Shown here one piece after another: positions 8,710 through 16,634 of a stretch of DNA of 49,654 nucleotides. The notes under the pieces are model-generated. The model saw only the letters and a list, made by a program, of their open reading frames with translations. It was not told the DNA's origin and did not search any database. The stretch spans positions 1-49,654 of IMG/VR virus record IMGVR_UViG_3300034164_000003; one strand, written 5' to 3'. The stretch's first letter is position 1, and each line of letters begins with the position of its first letter. Position numbers and translations under genes: made by a program. The stretch is from a virus.

Positions 8710-8784
8710 CAGGGCGTAAGTCATCGGTAGACGACCGGGCTTGGAACTCGGAGGTAGTGGGTTCAATTCCCACCGCCCTGACCA
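8710..8784 (+). tRNA. tRNA-Pro (UGG)
   Basis: 75 nt with encoded CCA. The acceptor stem CAGGGCG/CGCCCTG is perfectly paired. The D stem is GTC/GAC, the anticodon stem CCGGG/CTCGG with one wobble pair and loop CTTGGAA (anticodon TGG), and the T arm GTGGG-TTCAATT-CCCAC. C1-G72 and A73 fit proline identity. It lies between an HNH gene and the RtcB gene and should be co-transcribed with the early operon. Confidence 0.92.
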
Positions 8785-8800
8785 ATTTTAGGAGAATGCA

Positions 8801-10024
8801 ATGCCAGTTAAAAAAGTTATTAATGAAGGAATGCCAGTGAAAATCTGGACGGACGATATTGAAGAATCTGCAATGCAGCAGCTTCGCAATATTTCCAAAA
8901 TGCCATTCATCCATAAGCACGTCGCGGCCATGCCAGATGTCCATTGGGGTATGGGCGCTACGATTGGCTCAGTCATCCCAAGCAAGGGCGCAATTATCCC
9001 CGCTGCCGTGGGTGTTGATCTTGGTTGCGGGATGATCGCGTGCCGTTTAAATATCGCTGCCAACGACCTGCCGGACAATCTGAGCGCGGTTCGCTCTGAG
9101 ATCGAGGCCGCAATACCACATGGCCGCACCGATAACGGTGGTATAAATGATCGTGGCGCATGGGGAGAAATACCTGTATCCGTCGATTCAATATGGTCGA
9201 GAATAAATATCGAGTCAGCGATTCCAGACATTCTTGAACGCCATCCAAAGTTATTAAAGGGGAACGTAAATAGTCGCCGTCATCTAGGGACGCTTGGCAC
9301 AGGAAACCATTTTATCGAATTATGTCTAGACGAAAACAATGATGTTTGGATGATGTTACATAGCGGCTCTCGCGGCATCGGCAATCGCATTGGCTCTTAT
9401 TTTATCGGGCTTGCAAAAGAGGACATGGAAAAATGGTTTATCCACCTACCGGATAAAGACCTTGCCTATCTCCCGGAAGGAACGGAGCATTTTAAGGATT
9501 ACGTTTCAGCAGTAGGTTGGGCGCAAGAGTTTGCAAGTAACAACAGAACCTTAATGATGGTGCTTGCGATAAACGCGGCGGGCAAGGCATTGTCACGCCC
9601 CGATCTCTGCCAGACAGAAATGGTAATAAACTGCCATCATAACTACGTCGCCCACGAAAATCATTATGGATCAAATGTTTGGGTGACTCGCAAGGGCGCG
9701 ATTCGCGCACGCGAAGGTGACTTAGGCATTATCCCCGGCAGCATGGGCACCGGCTCCTTTATCGTTCGCGGCAAGGGAAATCCAGAGTCTTTCCATTCTT
9801 GTTCTCATGGGGCCGGCCGCAAGATGGGGCGCGCCGAGGCTAAGCGCCGCTTTACCGTGGAGGATCTTGCTCAACAGACCGCCGGCATTGAGTGCCGCAA
9901 AGACGCTGACGTGATCGACGAAATACCGGGGGCCTATAAGCCAATTGGCGAGGTCATGGAAAATCAGTCTGACCTTGTTGAAATCGTCCATACACTTCGA
10001 CAAGTTGTAAATGTAAAAGGCTAA
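8801..10024 (+). CDS. rtcB: RtcB-family RNA ligase
   Basis: 407 residues, full length for the family. Metal-binding and catalytic motifs are present: GVDLGCGMIA (Asp, Cys ligands), GTGNHFIELC, HSGSRGIGNRIG, VINCHHNYVAHEN and SCSHGAGRKMGR, whose His forms the RNA-His-GMP intermediate. RtcB joins 2',3'-cyclic-phosphate (or 3'-phosphate) ends to 5'-OH ends, as left by anticodon nucleases. It starts 16 bases after a tRNA gene, so repair of cleaved tRNAs during host defence is the natural hypothesis. Confidence 0.95.
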   Translation: MPVKKVINEGMPVKIWTDDIEESAMQQLRNISKMPFIHKHVAAMPDVHWGMGATIGSVIPSKGAIIPAAVGVDLGCGMIACRLNIAANDLPDNLSAVRSEIEAAIPHGRTDNGGINDRGAWGEIPVSVDSIWSRINIESAIPDILERHPKLLKGNVNSRRHLGTLGTGNHFIELCLDENNDVWMMLHSGSRGIGNRIGSYFIGLAKEDMEKWFIHLPDKDLAYLPEGTEHFKDYVSAVGWAQEFASNNRTLMMVLAINAAGKALSRPDLCQTEMVINCHHNYVAHENHYGSNVWVTRKGAIRAREGDLGIIPGSMGTGSFIVRGKGNPESFHSCSHGAGRKMGRAEAKRRFTVEDLAQQTAGIECRKDADVIDEIPGAYKPIGEVMENQSDLVEIVHTLRQVVNVKG

Positions 10025-10059
10025 TAGCAACAGCGGATCGGATAGAGGGGATTGAGTAG

Positions 10060-10377
10060 ATGAATTTAGCAAAAGCAGCTTTAGAGCTTCGCGGGTTTTA
10101 TTCTACGTTCCTCAAGGTATTTGATGGGGAGCATACAACCCACGATTATACATTCAAAGGTCCGGGGCACGATTTTATATTTACTCCGATCAACAATGGC
10201 TTAAAAGGAAATATGTCCGGCTGGGGGCTCGATATAAAGCAAGGAGATTATTTAATTCTTCCGAATAAAGGAAAATCCACCAGATACCGAATTGATAACA
10301 TTAAATATTATTCCGACCCGTCTGATATGTGGAGCGCTCAGGTTTCATTTTATCCGAGGCATGAGGGAATTGAGTAG
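10060..10377 (+). CDS. Hypothetical phage protein, 105 aa
   Basis: Starts behind GAGGGGATTGAGTAG. Beta-rich, with HDYTFKGPGHDFIFTPINNG and a C-terminal TRYRIDNIKYYSDPSDMWSA that resembles small phage beta-barrel proteins. No assigned function. Its stop overlaps a short GTG-start frame. Confidence 0.6.
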   Translation: MNLAKAALELRGFYSTFLKVFDGEHTTHDYTFKGPGHDFIFTPINNGLKGNMSGWGLDIKQGDYLILPNKGKSTRYRIDNIKYYSDPSDMWSAQVSFYPRHEGIE

Positions 10378-10448
10378 TGGATAAGCGCGACCTCAATCTA
10401 TTAGGCAAAGACTACTTCACGATGGAGGAGGCGGCATGTTCCCTCTGA
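10377..10448 (+). pseudogene. Remnant or leader of a helix-turn-helix gene, 23 aa
   Basis: A GTG-start frame reading MDKRDLNLLGKDYFTMEEAA then CSL and stop. The DYFTMEEAA segment is the usual opening of an excisionase-like helix-turn-helix, which here is cut short. The next gene starts inside it. It is either a decayed gene or a coupling leader. Confidence 0.35.
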
Positions 10449-10795
10449 TAAAAATACGTAAGCGCAAGCATGTCATAGGAAAGCGCTGCAAAGAAGCCAT
10501 GACGCGACTAGCTTCGATTGAAGATCTTCATGCAAAAAGAACGCCTTTCAAAAAACTTAATGGAATCTACTTCCTTTTTAATGGTGATGAATTGGTTTAT
10601 GTTGGGCTGTCTGTAAATATTATTGCCCGCGTTCATGTGCATGACAAGGTAGATTGGGATAGCTACTCGTTTGTTGAAGTGGATATTTGGGGCGAAGATC
10701 TTGAGGTTTTAGAAACGGCGTATATCAAAAAATTTAAGCCTAGATATAACAGCCTTCCAGCTTGGAAGTTAAAAAATTATGGAATGGCTGACTGA
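10436..10795 (+). CDS. GIY-YIG domain protein
   Basis: 119 residues. NGIYFLFNGDELVYVGLS is the GIY-YIG signature, followed by VNIIARVHVHDKVDWDSYS (catalytic Arg region) and LEVLETAYIKKFKPRYN, with the conserved metal-binding Glu and the N-terminal Asn of the tail. It is a small nuclease fold; phage copies are often free-standing endonucleases. Lies just before excisionase and integrase. Confidence 0.85.
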   Translation: MFPLIKIRKRKHVIGKRCKEAMTRLASIEDLHAKRTPFKKLNGIYFLFNGDELVYVGLSVNIIARVHVHDKVDWDSYSFVEVDIWGEDLEVLETAYIKKFKPRYNSLPAWKLKNYGMAD

Positions 10796-10809
10796 AGGCA
10801 TTTGACTAA

Positions 10810-11004
10810 ATGGACCCGGCGCGCTACGTTTTGCCTATAAAGTTTGAAGAATTGACTGGCTATACGGTCAAGGCCGTGGAGCGCAAGATAGAATCCGATG
10901 TATGGAGGGAAGGGCGCGAGTACCGCAAGGCTCCTGACGGGAGAATCCTAATTGATCTTGAGGGATACTATAAATGGGTAGAAGGTCAAAGACGGGCGGG
11001 ATAA
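10810..11004 (+). CDS. Excisionase-like DNA-binding protein
   Basis: 64 residues (IKFEELTGYTVKAVERKI, EYRKAPDGRILIDLEGYYKW), a winged-helix excisionase type. It overlaps the integrase start by 31 bases in another frame, the common xis-int arrangement. It would direct Int towards prophage excision by binding arm DNA near attP. Confidence 0.75.
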   Translation: MDPARYVLPIKFEELTGYTVKAVERKIESDVWREGREYRKAPDGRILIDLEGYYKWVEGQRRAG

Positions 11005-12146
11005 TATCAAAGGGCGACCGCGTTCAGTTTGATTTCACCATAGGCCGGACGCGATACAGACCGACAATTGACAACATTCCAACCGAAGCAAACCTACGCC
11101 GTGCCCGCAAAAGACTGGAAGATATAAAACGACGCATCCGCTCTGGAACGTTTGATTTTGCCGAAGAGTTTCCAGACTACAGATTTATTAGCAAGGTCTC
11201 CTCTGAAATACCCATTTTTGACACATTAGCCGATCAATGGCTTGCCTCCATTAAAAGTGAAGTAGAGTTTTCTACCTACGAAAGCTATCGAAAAATCCTA
11301 GCGTATTTTTGGCGGCCACGCATCGGTAAAAAATACGTCAACAGCGTAAAGTATTCCGATCTCACCACAGAGCTTGCAAATTATCCCTGGCAGTCTCGCA
11401 AAACCCGCAACAACGTCGTCAGCGTGGCCCGGTTAGTGTTTGACTTTGGCGTTACTGACAACGTTATTTCTCGCTCACCGGCACAGAACCTAAAAAGCCT
11501 AAAGATTCAAAAAACACCGCCAGATCCTTACCCCGTTGAGGAGGCCGAGGCAATCATTAGCGGGATATTAAAAGATTGGGGTCAATATGACTCCAACTAT
11601 GTTGAATTTGGATTCTTTACCGGGACCAGGCCCTCAGAGTCTATTGCCCTGCAATGGCCCGATATTGACCTTAAACGCGGTATCGCGCGCATAGATAAAG
11701 CAAGGGTCATGGCGCGAGACAAGGACCGCACCAAAACATCGGTAGCGCGAGAAATTGAGTTATGCCCCCGCGCCCTGGCGATTTTAAAAAAACAGTGGAC
11801 ACTTACCGGGCTGCAAGGAAAGCATGTTTTCGGCCAAGACAACGGTAGACCATATCATGACCTACAAATGCCCTGGAGCCGTTGGCAATACACCCACAAG
11901 CGCCTAAAAATGCGCTACCGGGAGCCCTATCAAATGCGGCATACCTCCGTCACCTGGAATCTGATGATCGGTAAAAACCTGCTTTGGGTAGCCGAGCAAC
12001 ACGGCCACAGCCCCGCGGTCATGTTGAAGACCTACGCCAAGTGGTTAAAAGGCGCGACCGAAAACGATGTAGACCTGATTCGGCGTGTCATGGGATTTGG
12101 CACTAATTCGGCACTAGCCTTTTTCAAAAAGACCGATTCCCATTAA
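10974..12146 (+). CDS. int: Tyrosine-family phage integrase
   Basis: 390 residues. An N-terminal Arm domain of DUF3596 type (RRSKTGGIISKGDRVQFDF), a core-binding domain (~75-165) and a catalytic domain with GTRPSESIALQW (Arg I), PYQMRHTSVT (Arg II; the usual first His of HxxR is Tyr), GHS (His) and LKTYAKW (nucleophilic Tyr). It catalyses site-specific recombination between attP, which directly follows the gene, and a bacterial tRNA-Ser gene. Two arm-type repeats lie inside its last codons. Confidence 0.95.
   Translation: MGRRSKTGGIISKGDRVQFDFTIGRTRYRPTIDNIPTEANLRRARKRLEDIKRRIRSGTFDFAEEFPDYRFISKVSSEIPIFDTLADQWLASIKSEVEFSTYESYRKILAYFWRPRIGKKYVNSVKYSDLTTELANYPWQSRKTRNNVVSVARLVFDFGVTDNVISRSPAQNLKSLKIQKTPPDPYPVEEAEAIISGILKDWGQYDSNYVEFGFFTGTRPSESIALQWPDIDLKRGIARIDKARVMARDKDRTKTSVAREIELCPRALAILKKQWTLTGLQGKHVFGQDNGRPYHDLQMPWSRWQYTHKRLKMRYREPYQMRHTSVTWNLMIGKNLLWVAEQHGHSPAVMLKTYAKWLKGATENDVDLIRRVMGFGTNSALAFFKKTDSH
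12094..12117 (+). repeat. P-arm integrase-binding repeats
   Basis: Two adjacent same-direction copies, GATTTGGCACTA then AATTCGGCACTAG, sit in the last codons of int. The same pair recurs at 12271-12295 on the other side of the tRNA-like core. That is the layout of arm-type sites bound by the integrase N-terminal domain. Confidence 0.7.
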
Positions 12147-12164
12147 AATATCAACCACTTACGG

Positions 12165-12192
12165 TGGCGGAGAGAGAGGGATTCGAACCCTC
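12165..12192 (-). other. attP: attP core identical to a tRNA-Ser 3' end
   Basis: Read on the minus strand this gives GAGGG-TTCGAAT-CCCTC (T arm) followed by TCTCTCC-G-CCA (acceptor strand, discriminator G, CCA). A discriminator G is typical of serine tRNA. No 5' half is present, so it is not a functional tRNA gene. It restores the 3' end of the host tRNA gene on integration. It begins 19 bases after the int stop. Confidence 0.88.
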
Positions 12193-12270
12193 TTAAACTA
12201 AACGGTATATAAGGTGTATTTCGCTTAAATAAAGCCTTAAAAACCCCCTACAAATACCCCATTGCCCCCT

Positions 12271-12295
12271 GATTTGGCACTAGATTTGGCACTAG
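12271..12295 (+). repeat. P'-arm integrase-binding repeats
   Basis: Two tandem copies of GATTTGGCACTA with 12-bp periodicity, same orientation as the pair at 12094-12117, about 80 bp from the attP core. Confidence 0.7.
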
Positions 12296-12298
12296 GAT

Positions 12299-12556
12299 TT
12301 ACCGCAATATCCCCAACCGTTGATTGCATTCAACCGCCGCCGCGTCCTGTTCGAACACGAGCTTAATCGCGTCCCTGTAGGTGTCAAACTTAACCGTCAA
12401 CAATGGCCGGTCGCAATTTTTAGTAATGGCCGGACTAGGGGAGACGACTACTGGCGTCGTTCCGCAACCGCTTAACATCACTAGGCAGAGGACGATCAAG
12501 GCAGTCATCAATAATCTTATCGACTTTAACGATTCTCTCTCTATAAACGATTGCAC
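12299..12556 (-). CDS. Rz1: Outer-membrane spanin lipoprotein (Rz1-like)
   Basis: A hydrophobic segment LLMTALIVLCLVMLSGCGTT holds a lipobox (LSGC). It lies largely inside the Rz frame in another register, as in the classic nested Rz/Rz1 arrangement. A later Met near 12508 (MTALIVLC) is a plausible alternative start. The lipoprotein would bridge to the inner-membrane partner and fuse the membranes in the last step of lysis. Unusually, the mature part extends beyond the end of Rz. Confidence 0.8.
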   Translation of the reverse strand: MQSFIERESLKSIRLLMTALIVLCLVMLSGCGTTPVVVSPSPAITKNCDRPLLTVKFDTYRDAIKLVFEQDAAAVECNQRLGILR

Positions 12557-12725
12557 GTTTCTTTTTCGCCTCCTCTAGTTGGGCAAGTAGTTTGTTTTCC
12601 TTCTCGCGGTATTCGAGAGCGGTCTTAACCGCTTTCTGTCTCTCTGAATCCTTGCCGGACGAGTACATCCAGAGGTGGGAGCCAATGAGGCCGAGTAGGA
12701 TGGCGGCGTAGAAATAGATTTTCAT
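12435..12725 (-). CDS. Rz: Inner-membrane spanin (Rz-like)
   Basis: 96 residues: an N-terminal membrane anchor (YFYAAILLGLIGSHLWMY) followed by a long charged periplasmic coiled coil (ALEYREKENKLLAQLEEAKK). Last-but-one gene of the lysis cassette. Together with the nested lipoprotein it would disrupt the outer membrane. ATGA overlap with the upstream holin-like gene. Confidence 0.85.
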   Translation of the reverse strand: MKIYFYAAILLGLIGSHLWMYSSGKDSERQKAVKTALEYREKENKLLAQLEEAKKKRAIVYRERIVKVDKIIDDCLDRPLPSDVKRLRNDASSRLP

Positions 12726-12934
12726 TTCGGCGCCTGCCCCGACTTGAAGTTAAACCACATTTCCGCGAGTTTAAGCGCGACCGATGATCCACCGACAACG
12801 GCGAGATAAACCAAGAGCATGAGCCAATCGAGCGTGTCCTGGCGGGATTCGTAAAGCACGCAATAGGTCGCAACGAAATAAGCGACATTTACCCAAAACT
12901 TGGATACACCGGGGATGTAGTCTTTTAGGTTCAT
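12722..12934 (-). CDS. Putative holin
   Basis: 70 residues from the ATG at 12934, preceded by AGAGGGAG and overlapping the endolysin stop. Two hydrophobic segments (FWVNVAYFVATYCVLY and WLMLLVYLAVVGGSSVAL) joined by a short charged loop give a class II holin-like topology. Placed between endolysin and Rz. It would make the inner-membrane lesion that releases the endolysin. Confidence 0.7.
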   Translation of the reverse strand: MNLKDYIPGVSKFWVNVAYFVATYCVLYESRQDTLDWLMLLVYLAVVGGSSVALKLAEMWFNFKSGQAPK

Positions 12935-13383
12935 ACTCCCTCTACGTACTTCGCGTAATTGCCTAAGAACTGCTGCTGCGTCGCCGCGCCTAAATGGGTA
13001 TTCCACACCCGTTTATAAATCTCCCATAGGCCATTAATATCGTCGGGTTGTGGTAATGGGTGAGGATCAAGCCAATATTTCGCGCGGGCTACGATGGTTG
13101 CATAACGAAGGTCATAGATAAGCCGCTCAGAGGGAGAGGTAGGATATAAGGCACCCAGGATATTGGTTGCGCGGGTTAGCGTGTCTACAAACGTCGCGGG
13201 CTCCATCTGGAATATACCGAGCGCAGGCCCGTTAACTTGGTGGAGATACTCTCCCATGTGGGATTCTTGCGCGGCCGTGGCGAGCAATAATTGAACAGCA
13301 ACGTCTGAGGAGTATTTCTCGCCCATTAACTGTAGAGCGGGAATGATGATATGGGTTTTGAGGTCGGCAGTGCGGATGCTCAT
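12931..13383 (-). CDS. Endolysin, lysozyme/transglycosylase-like
   Basis: 150 residues. LLLATAAQESHMGEYLHQV and PALGIFQMEPATF resemble the catalytic region of lytic-transglycosylase-like domains, with Glu in AQES as probable catalytic acid and GIFQ as the conserved strand. No signal peptide, so holin-dependent release is expected. Family assignment is by motif only. Confidence 0.75.
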   Translation of the reverse strand: MSIRTADLKTHIIIPALQLMGEKYSSDVAVQLLLATAAQESHMGEYLHQVNGPALGIFQMEPATFVDTLTRATNILGALYPTSPSERLIYDLRYATIVARAKYWLDPHPLPQPDDINGLWEIYKRVWNTHLGAATQQQFLGNYAKYVEGV

Positions 13384-13394
13384 TGCTCACGATC

Positions 13395-13643
13395 CTATTT
13401 ATTATTTCTCTGAATCATCAAAATAAGCCGATCAAAGTCTTGCCGCTGATCTGCCCGCAATTGCGCGATCTGCGCGCTGAGATCGACCTTAACCTCAATA
13501 ATGCTGGCCTCGGCGCCGGCAACCCGGCTAGTAAGCATGCCGTATCCAAAGATCGCGCCCACGGCGGCGATTCCTATCACGATCCAGGCCTCGATACCGA
13601 TTCCTAAATAGCAATGCTTTCTGCGTTCGCCTTCTTCGCTCAT
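13395..13643 (-). CDS. Small membrane protein with coiled coil (possible holin or antiholin)
   Basis: 82 residues: basic N-terminus, one membrane segment (AWIVIGIAAVGAIFGYGML), then a periplasmic or cytoplasmic coiled coil (SIIEVKVDLSAQIAQLRADQ). It is the first gene of the lysis group, so a pinholin-like or antiholin role is possible. Its start is coupled to a mini-ORF (ATGA). Confidence 0.6.
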   Translation of the reverse strand: MSEEGERRKHCYLGIGIEAWIVIGIAAVGAIFGYGMLTSRVAGAEASIIEVKVDLSAQIAQLRADQRQDFDRLILMIQRNNK

Positions 13644-13666
13644 TCGACTATACCTTGAGTAACCAT
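13640..13666 (-). CDS. 8-aa leader peptide before the membrane/holin-like gene
   Basis: AAGGAGAAACGC precedes an ATG that encodes MVTQGIVE and stops inside the next start (ATGA). The good ribosome-binding site belongs to this mini-frame, not to the 82-aa gene, so ribosomes reach that gene by termination-reinitiation. Confidence 0.4.
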   Translation of the reverse strand: MVTQGIVE

Positions 13667-13692
13667 TGCGTTTCTCCTTAACGTGGTGGCCA

Positions 13693-13727
13693 GGGGCGAC
13701 AGGGGTTCTTTACACTCTTGTCGCCCC
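13693..13727. terminator. GC-rich hairpin between ejection and lysis genes
   Basis: GGGGCGACA pairs perfectly with TGTCGCCCC over a 17-base loop. There is no strong U-run on the minus strand, so it may be an attenuator, RNase barrier or weak terminator separating virion genes from lysis genes. Confidence 0.45.
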
Positions 13728-13748
13728 GCTTTTGGCATGGGAATTGCT

Positions 13749-15596
13749 TTAGTTCCTATTGACGTAGGACCGGAATTCTCGAAAATCCGTTCTCTCCATG
13801 CGCTGCCCGGCATCCTTAAAAAGGCCGTTCATTTCAGTTTTCATTTCATTTAATTGCTCGCGGCGCTGGCGGTTGCTGAGCGCGCGGTCGGTTTTGACCT
13901 TTGCCATTCTTTGTTTTAGTTCGGTGGCTTTTTGTTGATAATCCGATGATAGGCCATAGCCAGTCGCAGCTCGGCTTGTCGCTTGTCCGGCAATCCTAGC
14001 GGCTTCTAACACTTCTGGGGACGCGTTTTTAATGAAGTCAGGCCGCTTAGCCAACAACGCGGCCATTATTTTTTGTCCTGGTTTTGTGTAGGCACCGGCG
14101 ACGGTTAAGCCACCAACTAAAGCGCCTGGGCTTAAAAAGCCAACGCCGCCAGCGGCACCAATATTCAGGATGTGGCGATAAGGTGTGCCGGAATCTGGGA
14201 CCGCGCTGGACAATACATTTTTCCCAGGGCCGGATAAATCTTGCATCAATGCCTCTCCATGGGAAAACTGGCGTTTCCTTATGCTCGCGTCCATAGCACG
14301 GACGGATGCTTGTAGTTGTGCCGGTGTAAAGACCCCTTCCTTCGCTCCTATCGCGCCAGATGCCCGCTCAATACGCAGTAGATTGGCATAAGCTGAATTT
14401 ACATTTTTAAGGGCCGGAGCTTGTTTCGGGTTGGCGCGCATAATCATGTCGTCAACCGCATCTTTTACGCTGCGCAAAGCGTCCGCAAAGTCTCTATGAT
14501 CCGGGTCTTGGCTTGACGCGAAATTCCGAATCTTCGCGCCCAACCGCATCTGAATATCTTTTAATCCTTTACCGGAGATGCTTCCATCGTCCTCAAATCT
14601 CTTTAACACATTATGAGCGACGAAATTCTCAAATTGTTTTGCTTGAGGTTCGGCAAGAGAGTTTAAGGCGTCTTTCGACGCTATCGACATGCTCTTTACC
14701 AATTCGTCGTCTAATGATCCGGCGAGGTTTGGAAGAAGTTTGTTATAGGCACCGGATATAACCTCATGAGCAGTAGCGACCGCCTCATGGCCTACTGGGG
14801 AGCCTTCGGCCACGGCCTTACCAATGGGGTTTAACGCCCTGTTAAGCGCGGCGCGGTTAAAGTCCTCAATCCCCCGGCGTTGCGCGGATTTAATCGTATC
14901 CCCAACAATAGGGACGCTTGTCATTCCTTCTTCCGCACGCCTAAACCCACCGCCTAAAACTTGGCCCGGGGTTGGTGTTATACCCTCCGCCATCAATGCC
15001 TGAACTTCGGGCGATGTCTTGGGTCGTAGGGCTCGACTAATACCTTTTACGGCGGTTGCCGCGCCGCCGCCGAACAAAACCCCAGTTCCCGCATTTGTTA
15101 ACCTGGATTCACCGGTTGCCGTTGGCTCTACCGCGCCCTGGCCAGCGCCAATTAAAGCCCCCCCAACAATAGTATTCGCCCCAGGAATTAACGCGGTCGG
15201 CGCGGCAACGGCAACCTTGCCGGCGATATTCCCAACAAGCCCCGCTCCGGTTTCCATTAATGGCGCGTCAAGCCTTCTTGATTCATCGATATCAGCTTGA
15301 ATTTTTGCCGATCTTTGCGCCTCGGCATCCAAGTATTCTTGGGAAGGCTCAGCCCCGCCCAGCCCGACCCCGGTCGTCATTTGGTCTACGGCGCGTTTCG
15401 TATCGACAAATGCCTTACCCATGCCGGCGAAAAACTTCCCGGTTCCGCTCATTCCTTCGGTAGGATCAGCCGCTTTTTCTTCAGGCGCGACCGTGCGCAT
15501 CCGAATAATTTCACCAGCCAACGCCTTAGCCGCCTCCGTATCTCCGGCTTTATCGGCGTTAACTAAGGCCGTCTGGAGTTGACTAAGATCCGCCAT
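13749..15596 (-). CDS. Large ejection (internal virion) protein
   Basis: 615 residues, rich in Ala and Gly. A hydrophobic stretch (~110-180: GNIAGKVAVAAPTALIPGAN, GGALIGAGQGA) could insert into a membrane, flanked by helical regions. Third and last of three genes downstream of the tail genes, the position of podovirus ejection proteins that leave the virion and form a DNA conduit across the envelope. Assigned by composition and position. Confidence 0.65.
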   Translation of the reverse strand: MADLSQLQTALVNADKAGDTEAAKALAGEIIRMRTVAPEEKAADPTEGMSGTGKFFAGMGKAFVDTKRAVDQMTTGVGLGGAEPSQEYLDAEAQRSAKIQADIDESRRLDAPLMETGAGLVGNIAGKVAVAAPTALIPGANTIVGGALIGAGQGAVEPTATGESRLTNAGTGVLFGGGAATAVKGISRALRPKTSPEVQALMAEGITPTPGQVLGGGFRRAEEGMTSVPIVGDTIKSAQRRGIEDFNRAALNRALNPIGKAVAEGSPVGHEAVATAHEVISGAYNKLLPNLAGSLDDELVKSMSIASKDALNSLAEPQAKQFENFVAHNVLKRFEDDGSISGKGLKDIQMRLGAKIRNFASSQDPDHRDFADALRSVKDAVDDMIMRANPKQAPALKNVNSAYANLLRIERASGAIGAKEGVFTPAQLQASVRAMDASIRKRQFSHGEALMQDLSGPGKNVLSSAVPDSGTPYRHILNIGAAGGVGFLSPGALVGGLTVAGAYTKPGQKIMAALLAKRPDFIKNASPEVLEAARIAGQATSRAATGYGLSSDYQQKATELKQRMAKVKTDRALSNRQRREQLNEMKTEMNGLFKDAGQRMERTDFREFRSYVNRN

Positions 15597-16626
15597 ATTT
15601 CCTCAGCAGGTCGTCGATATTAGGCGCCGCGGGTTTTTGCTTATCTCCTGGTTTGGCCCGTACCTGCCCAGTTGCGGCTGTTTGCCCGACAGACGACATT
15701 ATTCTTCCAAGCTCCCTGGCTTGATCTCCCAGCGCTTCTTTCGATGTAATAGCCCCGGTCAGTGTTCTTGGGTCGGTAATGACTCTCTGTAAAATCTCAA
15801 AGTCCGGTCCGTTCAACACGCCTAAGTTGTAGGCTTCTTTCGCCTGCAACATCATGTTGTTGTACTTGGTGCCCATGCGGGCGCGCGCATTAGGGTTGGC
15901 GATATCCAATGCCCCCCACCCTTCAAGCTGACTCAAATACTCCTGAACAGCGTTCTGTAAATTGGTGACGCCGGTCAATTGCTTCTGTTGAGATTCCGTT
16001 GGTTTTGTCGCGGGGCCGCCTGGAATGGCCTCAAGGTTTCCATCCGCTCCCCACCGGTAGCCGGCAGGAGGCTTCCCACCTTCTCCGCCGGCCCTTTCCG
16101 TGGCACGGTTATGCCGTTTTGTTTCCTCAAGGGTCGCGGTCTTATAGCCCTTTTCAAACTCTCGTAGCTCCATTTCCGCCTGGCCCTTGAATCCAAGAGC
16201 CTGTTGTTTATGTTGTTTAATAAAAGCCCGTGTCTGTTCATTCCAGACGGTTGGTATTTTGCTTGTATCTAACCCCATTGCCTCCGCTTGCTGGCGCACT
16301 AAACTAAGGCGCGTTTGACCCTCCGCGGGGTCCGTAATATCTTCTAAACCTGCCGTAAGTTTTTCTACCGCGCTAACCTGGTCTATTACTCGTTTTAATT
16401 GTTTATCCCGGCTCTCCGCTTTCTGCTCCTGGTGTTGTGCGGCCTCGATGGGGAATTGCTGCTGATAGGTTTGCATGGCCTCCGGAGTACCTGCACGTAA
16501 AGCCCCTTCCAGTCCAGACTTTGCCTGGGCGCCGCGCGCGGCCTCGCTTAAGCGGTAATTGTTCATTGCCAACGTTTGACCCTGCTGAAGGGCGTCACCG
16601 AGTCGTAGAAATTGAAGTTCAGCCAT
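15583..16626 (-). CDS. Second ejection protein
   Basis: 347 residues, almost entirely helical and Gln/Ala-rich (LGDALQQGQTLAMNNYRLSE, QQQFPIEAAQHQEQKAES). It overlaps the large ejection gene by 14 bases. By order and composition it corresponds to the middle ejection protein of P22-type phages (gp20-like position). No sequence motif proves it. Confidence 0.6.
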   Translation of the reverse strand: MAELQFLRLGDALQQGQTLAMNNYRLSEAARGAQAKSGLEGALRAGTPEAMQTYQQQFPIEAAQHQEQKAESRDKQLKRVIDQVSAVEKLTAGLEDITDPAEGQTRLSLVRQQAEAMGLDTSKIPTVWNEQTRAFIKQHKQQALGFKGQAEMELREFEKGYKTATLEETKRHNRATERAGGEGGKPPAGYRWGADGNLEAIPGGPATKPTESQQKQLTGVTNLQNAVQEYLSQLEGWGALDIANPNARARMGTKYNNMMLQAKEAYNLGVLNGPDFEILQRVITDPRTLTGAITSKEALGDQARELGRIMSSVGQTAATGQVRAKPGDKQKPAAPNIDDLLRKYGGS

Positions 16627-16634
16627 AAGTCCTC

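Noticed and set aside
8693-8944. Minus-strand frame containing RAVGIEPTTSEF
   Set aside because: This peptide is the known artefact of reading the antisense of a tRNA gene; the frame also covers the rtcB start.
12165-12192. A complete tRNA-Ser gene
   Set aside because: Only the T arm and 3' acceptor strand are present; upstream bases give no anticodon or D arm, so it is an attachment-site fragment.
12266-12282. Sigma54 promoter in the TGGCACTA repeats
   Set aside because: The -12 GC is replaced by GG and the motif is a repeated integrase arm site.
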